Shown in pieces: positions 28,269 to 40,190 of a stretch of 64,000 nucleotides of DNA; positions within the stretch are counted from its first letter, which is position 1; each line of letters begins with the position of its first letter. The notes under the pieces were generated by a model that had not been told where the DNA came from, made no database searches, and was given only the letters and a program-made list of their open reading frames with translations. Source of the DNA: Monarcha castaneiventris obscurior (taxonomy: Eukaryota > Chordata > Aves > Passeriformes > Monarchidae). The stretch is from the NCBI GenBank assembly GCA_026261815.1, contig JAMPIT010000894.1, positions 57,817,647 through 57,881,646 on the forward strand, in the 5' to 3' direction. The translations under genes were made by a program, and so were the position numbers.

Positions 28269-29679
28269 GTCTGATACTTTGGTTCTTGAAACAAAGAGAA
28301 GCAAAAGCTCTATGACAGAAAAGTATGAGGTCAATTTTTTGGGGAAAAGAATAAAATAACTTAAACCTTGCTTATTTCATTTATTTGAAACTAATCTTTC
28401 TCTCATATCCAGAAACCCACATCTAGAATGTTAATATTGCTTGGAAATGATTATTCTGGATGTGATTGTTTTGAAAGTGTTAATTTTGCAGAAATTAGCT
28501 TTGTTAAAATGTAGATGTTTACAAGATATGTATTGGATAAATGATCAGTTTGACTTCCATCAAACTGAATGCTCACCAAGAAGGTTAGGTAAGGTTTCTT
28601 TGTCAGGGTGTCCAGGGTCAGCAATATGCTATGATCTTGACTGCTACTCATAAAATGGGATTTGGCTGCTGCACATAGAAGCAAGACATGGAAGAGTGTA
28701 TTGGGCTGGAGCCAACCACATGTTGAAAGTAATTTAATTACTGCTGAAGCTGTAGCCATTGACAAGTGAGGATTTTTTCTTGAGCATTGACTAAGATGAG
28801 ACAAGATTCTTGATTTTCATAATCTGCTGAATCCTAGAAATTAAAACAGTCACCAGGGCCTTCCTTACTCTGGGTGTTTGTGTGATGTTTGTCAACTTAG
28901 AACAAGAAAGCTTCACTTCCTTCTTTCTTTCATGCTTTATTTTTTTCTTTCCTCATTAGAGAAATGTATTCATATGTAAATGAGTATCTTTCAATTTCAC
29001 CTATTTTTTTGTATCAAAAGCCAGATGCACAATGGCATACTGTATTTCCTTTTTTTTTTCTGTTGCCTATACTTTCATTAATCCTCTTCTACCATCCTAT
29101 CTCCCTGAAATGTTTCTTAAAAACATCCTATTAGCAATGCTTTCAAATTATATTTGATTTCTTGCTAGAGGACTATCAGAAGATTACAAGGTTAATTTTC
29201 CACAATTGAAATTTGTTGTCCTTAGTCACAACCTTCAATCTGCTGCTCCTCTGTCAGGAATGATAACTTTAACCCAGCAAGACACCCTGGGAATCCTTCT
29301 TTATTGGAGTTGTTCTTCCTTCTTGAGAAGCCTGTTCTGCTAAGCTCCTTCTCCAAGACAGTTAAGATGGAAATACTGGTTCTAGACTACCTCAGTCTTC
29401 AGCAGAAGCCTTCTTTTGAATATTAGAAAGATCAAAACATTGTCAGAGTATCCAATTTTATCGAACTTCAAAGATCATATTAGTTTTATGATGGAGTATT
29501 TTGACCACAGAATGATAAGATTTATATTAAATAAATTGATCCATTTTCAGTTTAATTCAATTCTCTTGATTGTTTTGAAAAACTAAGAGGATTTTAACTT
29601 CTGTTTAACCTCTGTTCAGCAAGTAAATTAATTGTAAAGATAATACATTTAAAATTTATTTTAAAAAATATTATTAGTC

Positions 29680-29718
29680 AATTCATTCACTCATTCATTC
29701 ATTTGTTCATTCCTTCAT
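29680..29718. repeat. Imperfect (ATTC)n microsatellite
   Basis: A short run of ATTC/TTCA tetranucleotides with interruptions (ACTC, TTGT, TCCT). It is too short and interrupted to be very unstable. Confidence 0.8.
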
Positions 29719-31444
29719 AAGGCAAAGTCAAAAAATACTACTACCCCTAGTAGAATATTCAAAAAGAAATTCTAAAATATTGGTGGTTTTTGTTACTATT
29801 GAGATTATTTTTCTTTCTTTTTTCTAGTATGTCAAATTTGTCCTTATAGTATTCCTTTCTGGGGACCTAAATCTTAGTTTATTATAATTATCCATTTCTT
29901 CTTTGCTGCAATGATATTGTATACAAGCATGTTATTTTTAGGAAATTTTGTCCTTAAATCCAATCTGATGCCTGTTCCCTTTATGACCCCTTTTTGAGAT
30001 CTTTTTTCGGCACCACCAGTCATTCTGCAGTCTGTTGCACATGTGCTCATATTTAGCAAAGAAATATGAGCAATACCTCCTCTGAATGCATAAAAAAGAC
30101 CTTCCTCAAAATATATATTGATACGTTAAAAAACTGTCTAGATTCTCTAACTGAATTTAACTAGTTTCTCTGACTGAGATCTAAATGTGTTCAATTTATT
30201 TGCACCTTAAATATATTTTACGTTGTAAAAAAATACATTTTGCTAAAGTGTCTTTGTTTAAATATGGGGGAGTACTTTTTGGGGGGTGGGGTAGTTCTTA
30301 TTCCATGTAATCAGAAAATTATAATTGATCCTTTTCAACAGCATTCTATGAAATCTTACTGTTCGGAGAACAATGCCATACTCCTTCAAAACAGTGATGC
30401 ATACAAAGCAGCTTTATTTCCTCCAGTGGAATTAATTAAGGTCTTAATTAATGTTCAAGGACTTTGCAAGAATATGTACAAATCATACTGGCACTGTAGA
30501 ATCTTGAATAAAGGTTTTTCTATTATTTCAGTCTTGTTTTCCTGTCTCCTGAACTTTACTGTGAGAACTGGCAAGGATTTCTTATGAGAAAGTTAAGGAA
30601 GTAGATGTACATGCCCAGTCATGACCACAGTTACCAAACCAGATTATAGTGATTACTCAGGATTATACAATAAAGTAGAAACATGAATAGAAATTCACAT
30701 CACATGTCTGACATTTATGGAGTGGTGGAATCATAAGGAAGTGCATCCAGGCCACCAAAGCCCCATTTCCCACATGTGCATTGTGGTGCCCTGTGCTGCA
30801 CAGGAACCTGACAGTGGCAGAGGTAGTTAAGCTTTACTGACACTTCCAGTGCCAGACCCTTTTCATTTGCTTTTTGTACTTATTCCTAAAGCTGATATTT
30901 TTAACTTGAGATGAGTTGCCTGAAGCTGACTTTGTTGGGCTATTTAAGACAAAACATTTCCATGCCATACGTGGGAGCAAATACTGGCATAAACCTGACT
31001 ATTTTTTCTTAAAATAAAATAAAGTTCTCCTGGACACTTTATTGACATCAGCTCCATACTCAGGAACAAAGATTAAAAATTAATTAAAAGGCTCTGAAAT
31101 CCTTATTCAGCATTCCTTGACATGGGTTTTTGAAAGCAATTTTCATGAGGAAGTCTGCATGGCATTGAAGTGGTGCACTAACAAAATTCAGAAGCTAGTG
31201 AGGACTTTTCTCTGAAACTGCAGTAATGGATCCTTACTTTGTTTAGAGGTAATAGTTCATTTTAATATAAATTAATTTTAATAGAGTTGGTGCCATGAAA
31301 CAGTAGAAAGCTGCAAGCAAGTGGCTTTACTTCCAAATCAAAAATCTGTAAATTGGAGAATGATAACATTTAATAATTACAGAATTTTGTGAAATAATTG
31401 TGTTGGTGAACCAGTAAATGTGAATTAGCATTGCATCATGCTAA

Positions 31445-31470
31445 GGAGAGAGAGAGAGAGGAAAAAAAAA
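31445..31470. repeat. (GA)n followed by a poly-A run
   Basis: About eight GA units followed directly by ten A residues. It is a simple purine tract with no flanking duplication or element, so I do not read it as a retroposon tail. Confidence 0.8.
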
Positions 31471-34337
31471 ATATTGATATGGATATTTTTGTATGTTTTG
31501 TATGATTTTGCATAAGTACCACACTACTTTTTATGAGTAGTTTTCCAACACTGAATGCAGCTCATCAAGTATAGTATCACAGATAGAAGTTTGTCTTCAG
31601 CTGAGACATGTATCTCCTTGGCAACTCTCTCTAGTTGTCTTTCTTGTGATTTTTTGCTAAGTGAAGTGTGTCATTGAAGTCCATCCATGCAAAAAGCACA
31701 ACCGTTGCCTTAGAATTAGGAGAAAGGACTGTTCATGAGTTTTTAACATTGTTGAAAAAACACAACCTGATCTAGACAATACAGTGGGCAATTAAGATAT
31801 AGCAAAAAAGTCCAACGTAATAGTTATTTACAATAGTCACAGAAGAAGAACTCATGTTGTAGTTCTTAGATAAATCAGGTACAGTGAAAATTTAACTAAG
31901 AAATAATCAAAGACTGTGTTTTGTTGTCTATAACTTAATTTTTTAGAGTTAATTTCTATGGTGGTAGCTCCTTATTTTTGCAATGGGAAATAGACAAAGA
32001 TGTTCAAAATCTGTCATTTTGTTTCTGTCTGATCTGGGTTATCCCTGGGAGAAAGAACTTGAAAGATTTGCAATTGGAAATGTATTGTGCACTGTGTGAA
32101 AGAAGGTATTGCACAAACTAAAGGGAGGACAGAAGATGAGGGCAAAGACATTTTTCTTGATCTTGACCTTCAGTAGTCTCTATTATAGGATAAGGATGAG
32201 GGAGCATATTCTTTTATCTTCTTTTTTGGGGGGTTGGTTGTGGCTTTTTTTTTAAGGCTAGAAAATAAGAACATTTGCTGCTGACCTGAATAAATGTGTA
32301 GAAAATGCCTTGTGCTGAGAAGTATTACGGATAAGCTTGGTTTGCGAAATGTCAGTGTGGGTGGACCTGAGATGATTGAAAGGAGGGATGTCATGAATTC
32401 TTTATAAAGATAAACTCGCCCCAAACTCCATAGCATTTGTGAGAGCTGTTCATCAGTGGTATGAATAATCTTTTGGATTGGTATCTGTGGTATGTCCTAT
32501 TATTGTGGCTCTGCAAACTCAGAGAGAAATGGATGCTCCATGTCTCTTGGAGAGGTGTTTCTAGCATTACTGGTGAGCTTTGAAGTTCTCTCATTCTTGC
32601 AGGTTTTTCTTGGTGTAGTAGAAAGGAAATATTCCTTTAAATTCTTCTTTAAATGTTTTTTAACAGAAATTAAGTTACAGTGAAACATTAGAAGTAGGGA
32701 AATGAAGGAATCTGCGGTTCTAAGAATACTGCCAAGAAAGAAAGCATTCTGTGCAAGAATCATCTCCCCCTAAGTAGAAACAAGAAATCTGTGTTTTGCC
32801 CTTTCTAGCACATTGAAAGCACTGCCCCAAGTAAGTGACAGAGCTGAGTTGCCTTCCATCTTTCTTGTGCTACACCTTCTGCTCACTGAAAGTTTTCATG
32901 TTTGGCAACCTAATAGATGTGTATCTCTGGATTTCTGCATAGCCCTGACAACCAACAAAACAAGCACATTTATAAGCATTCTAGGAGAGAAACACAGGGA
33001 AATACTGTTGCAGGAATGAGGATCCTGGATTATGAAAACAAGCATAATGGAAAGAGATTCTGTCAAGGTTAGGGGTGGAAGTGTTCTGAAAGTATTATTG
33101 TAGGACTGCAGCAGTGTTTGGAGAGTATTTCCTCACACAGGCAAGAGGAAGATGATCCTCGTGCAGCCTCACCAAGCTGCTGTTTAGGAGTGAACCCTGA
33201 AATGAGTCATTAACTGCTTTAACCTTGGATAGCTAACTGAAACAAACCAACATAGAAACAGGGAACAACCTGAGAATTAAGAAGAGTGAAGGCTTTATAA
33301 TGAACATATATTAAAATAAGGTTCAGAAAAAAAATGAGTTTTGCACATATAATATTCCAGCCCGGGTTTAAAATGGTAGCTGGGAGCAGAATCTGTGATA
33401 GTGAGTTAAGTTTCACTTACCATGATACATGCATATTTCTGTCAGCATCACTATGGAAATATGACTTTCAGAAGCAACCAAAAATACTTGCTTTTTTAGT
33501 GAGTAACAATTTAAAGCATAACTATATATAGGACAAAAGGCTCCTTAAAAAAAGTAAAGCTTGTATTACATGTCCTAGGAGATAGTATAGGCCAGAAAGG
33601 AGATCAGAGTTAATTTTCAATTCACTAGCTTTGGGATCAGGCAAGGACCTGAGTTAAAGCCATATTTTTAACAGTTACCGGAATATTTTATTTTCAAAGA
33701 TAGGGTGTGCTAGTGTAAAGTGTAATAGCGTGCATAAAGGATGTATGCTGAAACATCATAGAGATCAGTGACTTCAGGAACCAGTAGAAGAGACAGATGT
33801 TATAGTGGGTTTTGTATAGGCCTCAGGGTCCAGCTTTTTAGCACCAGTTGGCTGAGTCCTTCAGGTTTCTATAGAAACCTGTTGTATGAGACTTTAAATA
33901 GAGGCTCTGCATGTACCAAAAATGTAAGTATTCTCTGGTGTCTTTGGTTACAGGGTTCTTCTTTCACCCAAAAGTCAGGTCTGATAATATTGAGAAGATC
34001 AGAGATACTCTGGAAGGAACAATGCTGTAGCAATAACAAATATCTGTATGATTTACATCGTTTTGTGATCTTAGTTTGTTTTATATACATACTCTGTCCA
34101 AAGCATATAAACTTCCCCAAAGTTTGTATGCCTCATTTAATAATACGAGTATTAATTAATTTGTAATTTCTTTAGGAAACATAACTATTCCTTACAATTC
34201 TGAATGTTCATTAATTAATGTCTTCTATGAAAGGTCAACATTGTTGGTAGAATTATGCTTAAAGACCATGAGACAGTCTGCCTTTGTCTGGGAAGATAAG
34301 ACTCACAGTGAAGACAGACACTTGTGTTTGTTATATG

Positions 34338-34475
34338 GAATTGTACAATCATCGAATGTGCTCAGTTGGAAGGGATCCGTCAGGATCATCAAGTTCTGGC
34401 CCTGCACAGGACACCCCAAGAATCGCACCATGTGCCTGAAAGCATTGTACAAACATTTCTAGAACTCAGGCAGTC
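34338..34475 (-). mobile_element. CR1 LINE, 3' terminal fragment (same subfamily as the 36-kb copy)
   Basis: The plus strand reads 'tcagttggaagggatccgtc', then 'atcatcaagttctggccctgcacaggacaccccaagaatc' and 'caccatgtgcctgaaagcattgt'. This is the reverse complement of a CR1 3' UTR and the last few ORF2 codons. It aligns by eye over its whole length with the copy at 35.6-36.6 kb, and here the 'gttctggccctgcacagg' junction is uninterrupted. That makes this copy the internal reference showing that the other one carries an insertion. Confidence 0.88.
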
Positions 34476-35627
34476 TATGCCATCTATATCTTTAAAAAAT
34501 AATTCTCTGTCTCTTCTAAGATGTATTTTATGTAGCAGTTTGCCCAGAAGGATGTAACTGTGCTAAACACAACCTTGCCAAAGAAGCTCATTCTAATAAA
34601 ATATAAGTAAATAAAAATATTGAGCCATAGTTCTTTGATGGCAGACAGTTTTCCTTTAGTAAGTTTCCATCCAAGTAAATCCAGCAACCTCCAGCTTAAC
34701 AAAATATTTCATCTCAATAATAAAAAAATGTCTTCCTACAGTACTTTTCATTTGTGAGAGTTTAATTTTGGGATGTTTTTTGCTTGGATGGTCCATTTTT
34801 CGTGCAAAATGAGCTGAGGACAGGTTTTTTTCTCTTGGCATGCTAATTTTGCCAAAAAGTAAGTTCAATTAAAGTTTTTCTTTCCCCAAACAGGCATGTT
34901 GAAGTATCACTTTAAAAAAAAATTAAAAATTGAAACTTCTGTTTTCTGATTTCTACTTCACACTTCCACTGCTTTCCAGGGGAAAAAAAAGAAAAAAAAA
35001 AGTCATCCAAACATCTTTTGAGAAACAGAGTGGCCACAGAGACAGTGAAAACTGATTATTTTCAGTTCATTAACTCACTACACCAGTTTTTGATGACAAA
35101 ATTTCTACGTTCTAGAAAATGGTTTTGAAAGGACTGATTCTTTATCCATCAATAAACTCTTCCTTTTCCTGTTATTTCCTGTGAAATATTGTGGATTTAT
35201 TGTGAAATTATATTTGTTTGGGGTTTGTTTGTTTTTCTGGAGTAAATTCTTCGTCTATTTGTGTGAAGGGTAAAATGCACAATTACAATAACAGGACTTG
35301 GATTTCATAGGAATGCTATGCTATTAGATGTCCTGTGAACTAAACAGGCTCTTCATTCACTTTGGTATTGTTCTTGCAGAAAATCCAATTTGTTCACACA
35401 GGCAATTTGCATGTTGCTGCGTGGGAAGTCCTTGGTGGTGGAGATGAATGCAAAGATGTACTTGAAGCTGGTAACTTCACGTACTACTGGTAGATAAGAC
35501 CCCACATAAGGAAAACATTTTTCGACACTATAATTATAGTATCAATGAAGCTGGCCAAAACAGGCATCTTTCTAGATATGGACATGCCAGTTATTTCCTA
35601 CAACTCCGTAAGTTATTTGAAGAACAA
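34476..35627. other. AT-rich DNA between two CR1 fragments, no gene seen
   Basis: Nothing recognisable apart from A-rich runs around 34,910-35,000. The two flanking CR1 pieces have the same orientation and subfamily. I see no sign that the intervening DNA belongs to them. Confidence 0.6.
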
Positions 35628-35691
35628 AATGGAATACAATAGAATTGAATAGTTCCAACTGGAGGGACCTTCAATAATCATGTAGTCCAAT
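35628..35691 (-). mobile_element. CR1 LINE 3' end, left part of an interrupted copy
   Basis: The plus strand has 'aatacaatagaattgaatag' (worn terminal 8-bp repeats) and then 'ttccaactggagggaccttcaataatcatgtagtccaat', the CR1 3' UTR. The copy stops at 35,691 and resumes at 36,092-36,100, separated by an unrelated insertion. With that insertion removed the CR1 reads straight on, matching the 34.3-kb copy. Confidence 0.88.
35684..35691. repeat. 8-bp direct repeat, left copy (AGTCCAAT)
   Basis: AGTCCAAT occurs here inside the CR1 3' UTR and again at 36,092-36,099, where the CR1 resumes. An exact 8-bp copy at both edges of a foreign segment is what a target-site duplication looks like. It could also be chance or a microhomology-mediated event. 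Confidence 0.75.
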
Positions 35692-36091
35692 TACAAATAG
35701 AGGTGAAAAGGTAAATTTCTAGGGGGGTTTTGGATGAAAAAGTTGACTGTATGCTTCCCTGTGTAGCAGCAATAGGGGAAAAAAAGAATCATTAAAATCT
35801 GCCGAGTGGAAAAACAGACTCAAAACAGAAACAGCTAGTCTCAGATAGCTTGGTATCTATGTCAGCTGAGCCCTTTGGAGCAATTTAGAGCTACTTGTAA
35901 ACTAGAACTACTTGTAAACTCTGATCAGTTAATAATAAGTATGCTACATAACTCATGATGGTTTACAGGTGCAAAATCACGACTGTATAGTTGAGGGACC
36001 TCCTACTGGAACCATTCGAACGTCCATGGATTTATAATTCATGATTCCATGGAAAAAGTCTGTTTAAAATAAAAGCAATAAATTCCAATAA
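35692..36091. mobile_element. Unidentified 400-bp insertion inside a CR1 copy
   Basis: This segment interrupts the CR1 3' end and is bounded by AGTCCAAT on both sides. I do not recognise the family. It starts TACAAATAG and ends TTCCAATAA. The ends are not TG...CA (against an LTR) and are not clear inverted repeats. An 8-bp duplication would suit a hAT-type DNA transposon, but expected hAT-like ends are not visible. The last 30 bp are A-rich with two AATAAA-like words (near 36,068 and 36,079), so a short retroposed transcript on the plus strand is possible, though there is no poly-A tail. Inside are a short repeat of CTACTTGTAAACT (about 35,891 and 35,908) and a paired TCCATGGA word at 36,023 and 36,046. 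Confidence 0.55.
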
Positions 36092-36623
36092 AGTCCAATC
36101 CCTGTCCTGGTGCAGCACACCCCAAGAGTCACACCATGTGCAAGAAAGCATTGTCCAAATACTTCCTGAATTCTGTCAGGCTTGGTGCTGGGACCACTTC
36201 CCTGGGAAGCCTGTTCCAGTGCCCAAACACTCCCTGGGTAAAGAACCTTTTCCTGATATCCAACCTAAACCTCCCCTGACACAACTTCATGCTCTTTCCT
36301 TGGGTCCTGTCACTGGGCAGCAGAGAGAAGAAATCAGTGCCTGCCCCTCCTCCTTCCCTGACAAGGAAATTGTAACTGCAGTGAGGTCTCCCCTCAGTCT
36401 CCTCCAGGCTGAACAGACCCAGTGCCCTCCGCCGCTTCCCCTCAAGGCCCTTCACCTTCTTTGTGGCCTCCTTTGGTCACTCTCTAATGGCTTCATGTCT
36501 TTTTTATACTGAGGTGCCCAAAACTGCACACAAGACTCAAGGATAGGCCCCACCAGCTCAGAGCAGAGGGGGATAATCCTCTCCCTTGCCCAGCTGACGA
36601 TGCTGTGCTTAATGAACCCTGGG
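36092..36623 (-). mobile_element. CR1 LINE, right part of the interrupted copy (ORF2 C-terminal region)
   Basis: After the second AGTCCAAT the CR1 continues as reverse complement: 'tcctggtgcagcacacccc' (3' UTR), the ORF2 stop at 36,129, then about 490 bp of the C-terminal ORF2 region. Recognisable plus-strand landmarks are 'cctgttccagtgcccaaac', 'aacctaaacctcccctgac', 'gaggtctcccctcagtctcctccaggctg' and 'gaggtgcccaaaactgcacac'. The element is cut at the 5' side near 36,623 in a T-run. Orientation and wording match the 34.3-kb fragment. Confidence 0.93.
36129..36455 (-). pseudogene. CR1 ORF2 C-terminal remnant (reverse-transcriptase polyprotein end)
   Basis: A frame of 108 codons is still open on the minus strand and ends in a stop at 36,129. 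It encodes the last part of the CR1 ORF2 product, downstream of the reverse-transcriptase domain. Signature strings are RRRALGLFSLEETEG, SDRTQGKSMKL, QGRFRLDIRKRFFT, GHWNRLPREVV and APSLTEF. The catalytic reverse-transcriptase core and endonuclease are absent because the copy is truncated upstream, so it has no activity. Further codons toward 36,600 are readable only with frame breaks (for example around VAQKRRHKEG). The first methionine is arbitrary and is not a true start. Confidence 0.85.
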
Positions 36624-38744
36624 TTTTTTTAAAAATCCTCAGAATTAAAATATTTTGTATTTGTATATTGAAACAGCTAATAAAATACTTCCAAACCACA
36701 AACATTTTCAAATACTAATTACTTGGTCAGTCTTGTGCATGACTTTGCATGCTTCTCAACTCAAAGATCCATGAGGATGAATCTTTCAAACTTTGTCTGC
36801 TTAACTCATCCTCATTTAAAGACAAGATTATATCTTGTTGAAATGCAGAGAAACTGTAGACAGAAGGTCCCTCACAGTGTCAGAGAAAGGGGCAAGTTAA
36901 TTTGCATGAAGGTTCAACAACATGTTCTGAGACAGAAGAGAGGCGTAATATCACTCTGTTGAATTACACTTGTTAATTTGTACGTCATCTTTTGTTCAAA
37001 ATTATTTTCAGCTCTATGATTTAGATGTTTCTGTTGCTGTGTGACTGTACTTGTTTTCCCAGGTGCATCTCAGTAAGTTTTTTGCCTTAATGTGGCACTT
37101 GCCAAATTTCTCATGCGTTCTTTGATAGATCTTTCCCTTGCTCTTTGTAAGTTGAGCAGTGTCAGGTAGAAGAATATGCATGTGTACCAGAAAGTCTAAA
37201 ATGCCTCAGTTTCAGAAAGATGCATTAAATTGCTCCTCCATGTGGTGTTCTTTCCTGGGAGTTGATTACCTAGATGGGGGATTGATGTCCCAGGTTTTAA
37301 AACAGGACTTCATCACATTTCACAAAAAAACTCAAGTTAACAGTTCTGATTACAGCTCTGATAACTTCTTAGCTAGTGTAATAGCCACTTCCCAGAAAAC
37401 TGATTTCCCTTTGGTTAAGTCCCATGGGGCATATTTTAAAAGAATCCACTGAACTTAGTTCAGTGTTCAGAATAAAACCTTACCAGCAGTAGATGCTTTC
37501 TATTTAAGGTCCTTTGGACTTGGTTAAAATGGGATTTCGTTAACTTTATATTTTCTTTTTCAACATTAGTGGAATGTTTGTGTCTATACATTTTCAGAAT
37601 TTGTTTAAAAGATGCATACAGTGAGTGAAAATTTCTTTTTCTATTTTACCTTCAGGATACGACTTTGCAGTGACTGGAAAAAATGTTAAGCTTTGAAAGA
37701 GCATTTGCAGTGTCTAAAACAGGTGCTTTTCTCTGAGAGTGAACTACGTGCAATTCAGATAAAAAGGTCTAGAGCCCACCCCAGTGCTAAGAATTTGTCT
37801 GTCATTCACCTCTTCTAATTAGTAAGTATTATATTCCCAGTGAACTCTAACTGAGGTATGAAGCAGTCCTCTGCAGAACTGGAGTACTATATATGAGAGC
37901 TAGGTAATTACAAGCTTTCCAGACATGTCAAACACAAGCCTGTCACCAAGAGCTCCACAAGTAAGAAATCTTAGGTCTTGAAGGAAATTTTTCATTACAG
38001 CTATCTCCACGTAGAGTCATATTCCAGGGTGTTTTCTGCATATTTTATGACACAGATTAACTTCTGCAGTCACTAGAGAGAGTAGATTGGATATGACTCA
38101 AAGCATTACATATTCCTTCTAAAAATGGTGGTAATAGTTCATATAAGAATAATACAAACTGAAACTTGTAACTGAGTTGGCTTTGCACTGCCAAAAGAGC
38201 AAAAGTGGAACTTTTTTAGCTGTAATGGCCTATTTGCTACCTACTGACTTGGCATCTATTGAGATGATTCAGAATAATATTTTATTTATTGCTGATTGCC
38301 TCGTGGTTTGTAATACTGAGTAATTCATAGAAAGAATAATCTTATCACTGTGACCTTAATAACTTTGTCCACCAGGGAAAGAAGTACGTGCCGGAAAGCA
38401 GTTACGGAACTAATTTTTCAGCAGATGGTTTTGTTACCTGTGTTCTATTTGAATTTAGCTTTTGAAAAGGAGAAAGGAAGTTTGTTTAAAATTATTGTTT
38501 AAATTTTGTTATAAGCTTCTTTATTAGCAGTACTTTTGGGTTAGATAATTATTTTTCAAACTGAATGCAGAGATGGGCCCAGCACCAAAGCAATGTAATA
38601 TATACATGTATTGAATAATTCATAATTCCAAACCTGCCAAAGAGCTGAAAACAGTATTATATTCCTAGTAGGCATTAGAAGGATTATTTTGCAAATATGA
38701 AGGTGTTACACATGCCTGACCAGTGGCAAAAGTGATGATGAAAA

Positions 38745-38960
38745 CAATATAATAATACGACAGTTTAGATCAAAAGGTCATGAAAATAAATAAAAGTTCA
38801 ATTAATGAGATCTCAAACTATGTATTATTTTAAAATTGCATAACCAGCTAGCCTATAACAAGCCATGCTTTTAATCAAATTAATGAGTCTACAGTTCAGC
38901 ACCGTTCATGACTCAGAATAGTCTTTCCCTACAGCACAACTTCCTAACAACCCTTCAGGT
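38745..38960. promoter_or_regulatory. Possible conserved regulatory stretch (speculative)
   Basis: This repeat-free stretch contains an AGGTCA nuclear-receptor half-site at 38,775-38,780, TTAATGAG and AATTAATGAG homeodomain-type words, and a CATGACTCAG AP-1-like word near 38,928-38,937. This word density resembles vertebrate non-coding elements that stay conserved, but such words are also common by chance in AT-rich DNA. Only a cross-species alignment could settle it. Confidence 0.15.
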
Positions 38961-39779
38961 ATCATTCATTAAACTCAGACTCGTAACACTACACAGAGCA
39001 TAAGGATATACAGTACAAGAAGTTTTGAAAATGTGACCATACACAGCTCTGGAAAGCCCAGCTTCGTGCCAAGTCCTTTAAGAACAATTATTTAGAATAC
39101 TTGTTATAAAAAATCAACTCTTTTTCCTCACCCATTCTGTGATCATTGCATGTATCTTCAAGTTTATTTCTATGAAATACTGATCTTGTCACACAGTGAT
39201 ATATTCTTAATATTTGTTCGAAACATGAAAACGTTGAAAATATTATTGCACAACTTTTTTCTTTTTCTTTTTTTATCTAAGTTCAATTTGACACAAATAA
39301 GCAAAACCGTCAGAAATCTGACAGCATCTACCCCAATAATGAAGCCTGAACTGAAAGAAGCAACAATGATAGCACCATCAGTATGAAGTAAGCTTCCCTG
39401 AAGTGTAATAATATTTGAAGAAAGAAGTAAATTATTTATGTTAAATTCAGATTTATTTAATTTTTTTTTATTGCCACCTTGTGCTCTCTCCTGTTTCTGA
39501 TACGAGTTTAATTACTGAAGTTATCATGAGTCCTACCATATGGTTAGGCTTCCAAATACAGGGCACAATTACAGAAGTGCAGGCTCCTCAAAGAAGGTGG
39601 AAGAGCTGAGTACATCTTTACGCTTAAAAGAGGTTGCAGATCTATCATCTGAGTGCTGAAATAAAAGTGTTTATTGTTAGTGCATCTCCAGTAAACAGGT
39701 TGGTGTTTGATTTTGAATAACCAATATTTAATATAAAACTATCTCGGATCAAAAAGAGCAAATAAGCCTTGGGTCCAGA

Positions 39780-40190
39780 TCCATTTTTAAGTGATCAAGT
39801 GAGGCATAATCAGTGTCACGTACATGCTTTTTGCAACCTTTGTTTTATTTGCCAATCTAAATAGCTGCTTCTCTTCAAAGTTAGCAAGACAGCATACAGC
39901 AATGTCTTTGAAAACATCACTATGCTACAGGCACCTCAGCAAGCTGCAGTTTGCATCTGACACTCGATGAGCTTCCTCCACAAGGCATTCCGTGGGAACA
40001 GTAACCAACATTTACAACCTTGCAATATTATTCCCGAAAGTGCTGCCTGACTCATGTTCATTTGAAAGAGTTTTCAGCTCTGGGGAAAATTACAGGATGT
40101 AGACAATTGTTGTAAAAGACTCTGTTAACAATGTCAGTGTACAGCCAAAGACAATTATCTTTCTTATAGAATATTACAGAAATATACCAT
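39780..40190. promoter_or_regulatory. Possible conserved regulatory stretch with SOX-like sites (speculative)
   Basis: This stretch is more balanced in composition than its flanks and carries no mobile element. ACAATTGTTGT at 40,103-40,113 is an inverted pair of SOX-type core words. AACAATG follows at 40,127 and ACAAT at 40,151, so four SOX-like cores lie in about 50 bp. TTTGCAT at about 39,951 resembles an octamer half. I infer a possible enhancer; the sequence alone does not prove it. Confidence 0.18.

Larger units (their letters stand above)
28269..34337. other. AT-rich unique DNA, no gene seen
   Basis: No gene or recognised mobile element. It contains simple-sequence patches: imperfect (ATTC)n at about 29,680-29,718 and (GA)n next to an A-run at 31,445-31,470. 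Open frames do not exceed about 130 codons and have no family signature. Confidence 0.6.

Noticed and set aside
37040..37085. 10-nt micro-exon between TTTTCCCAG and GTAAGT
   Set aside because: Both splice words are good, but a 10-nt frame-shifting exon without any neighbouring exon is more likely chance.
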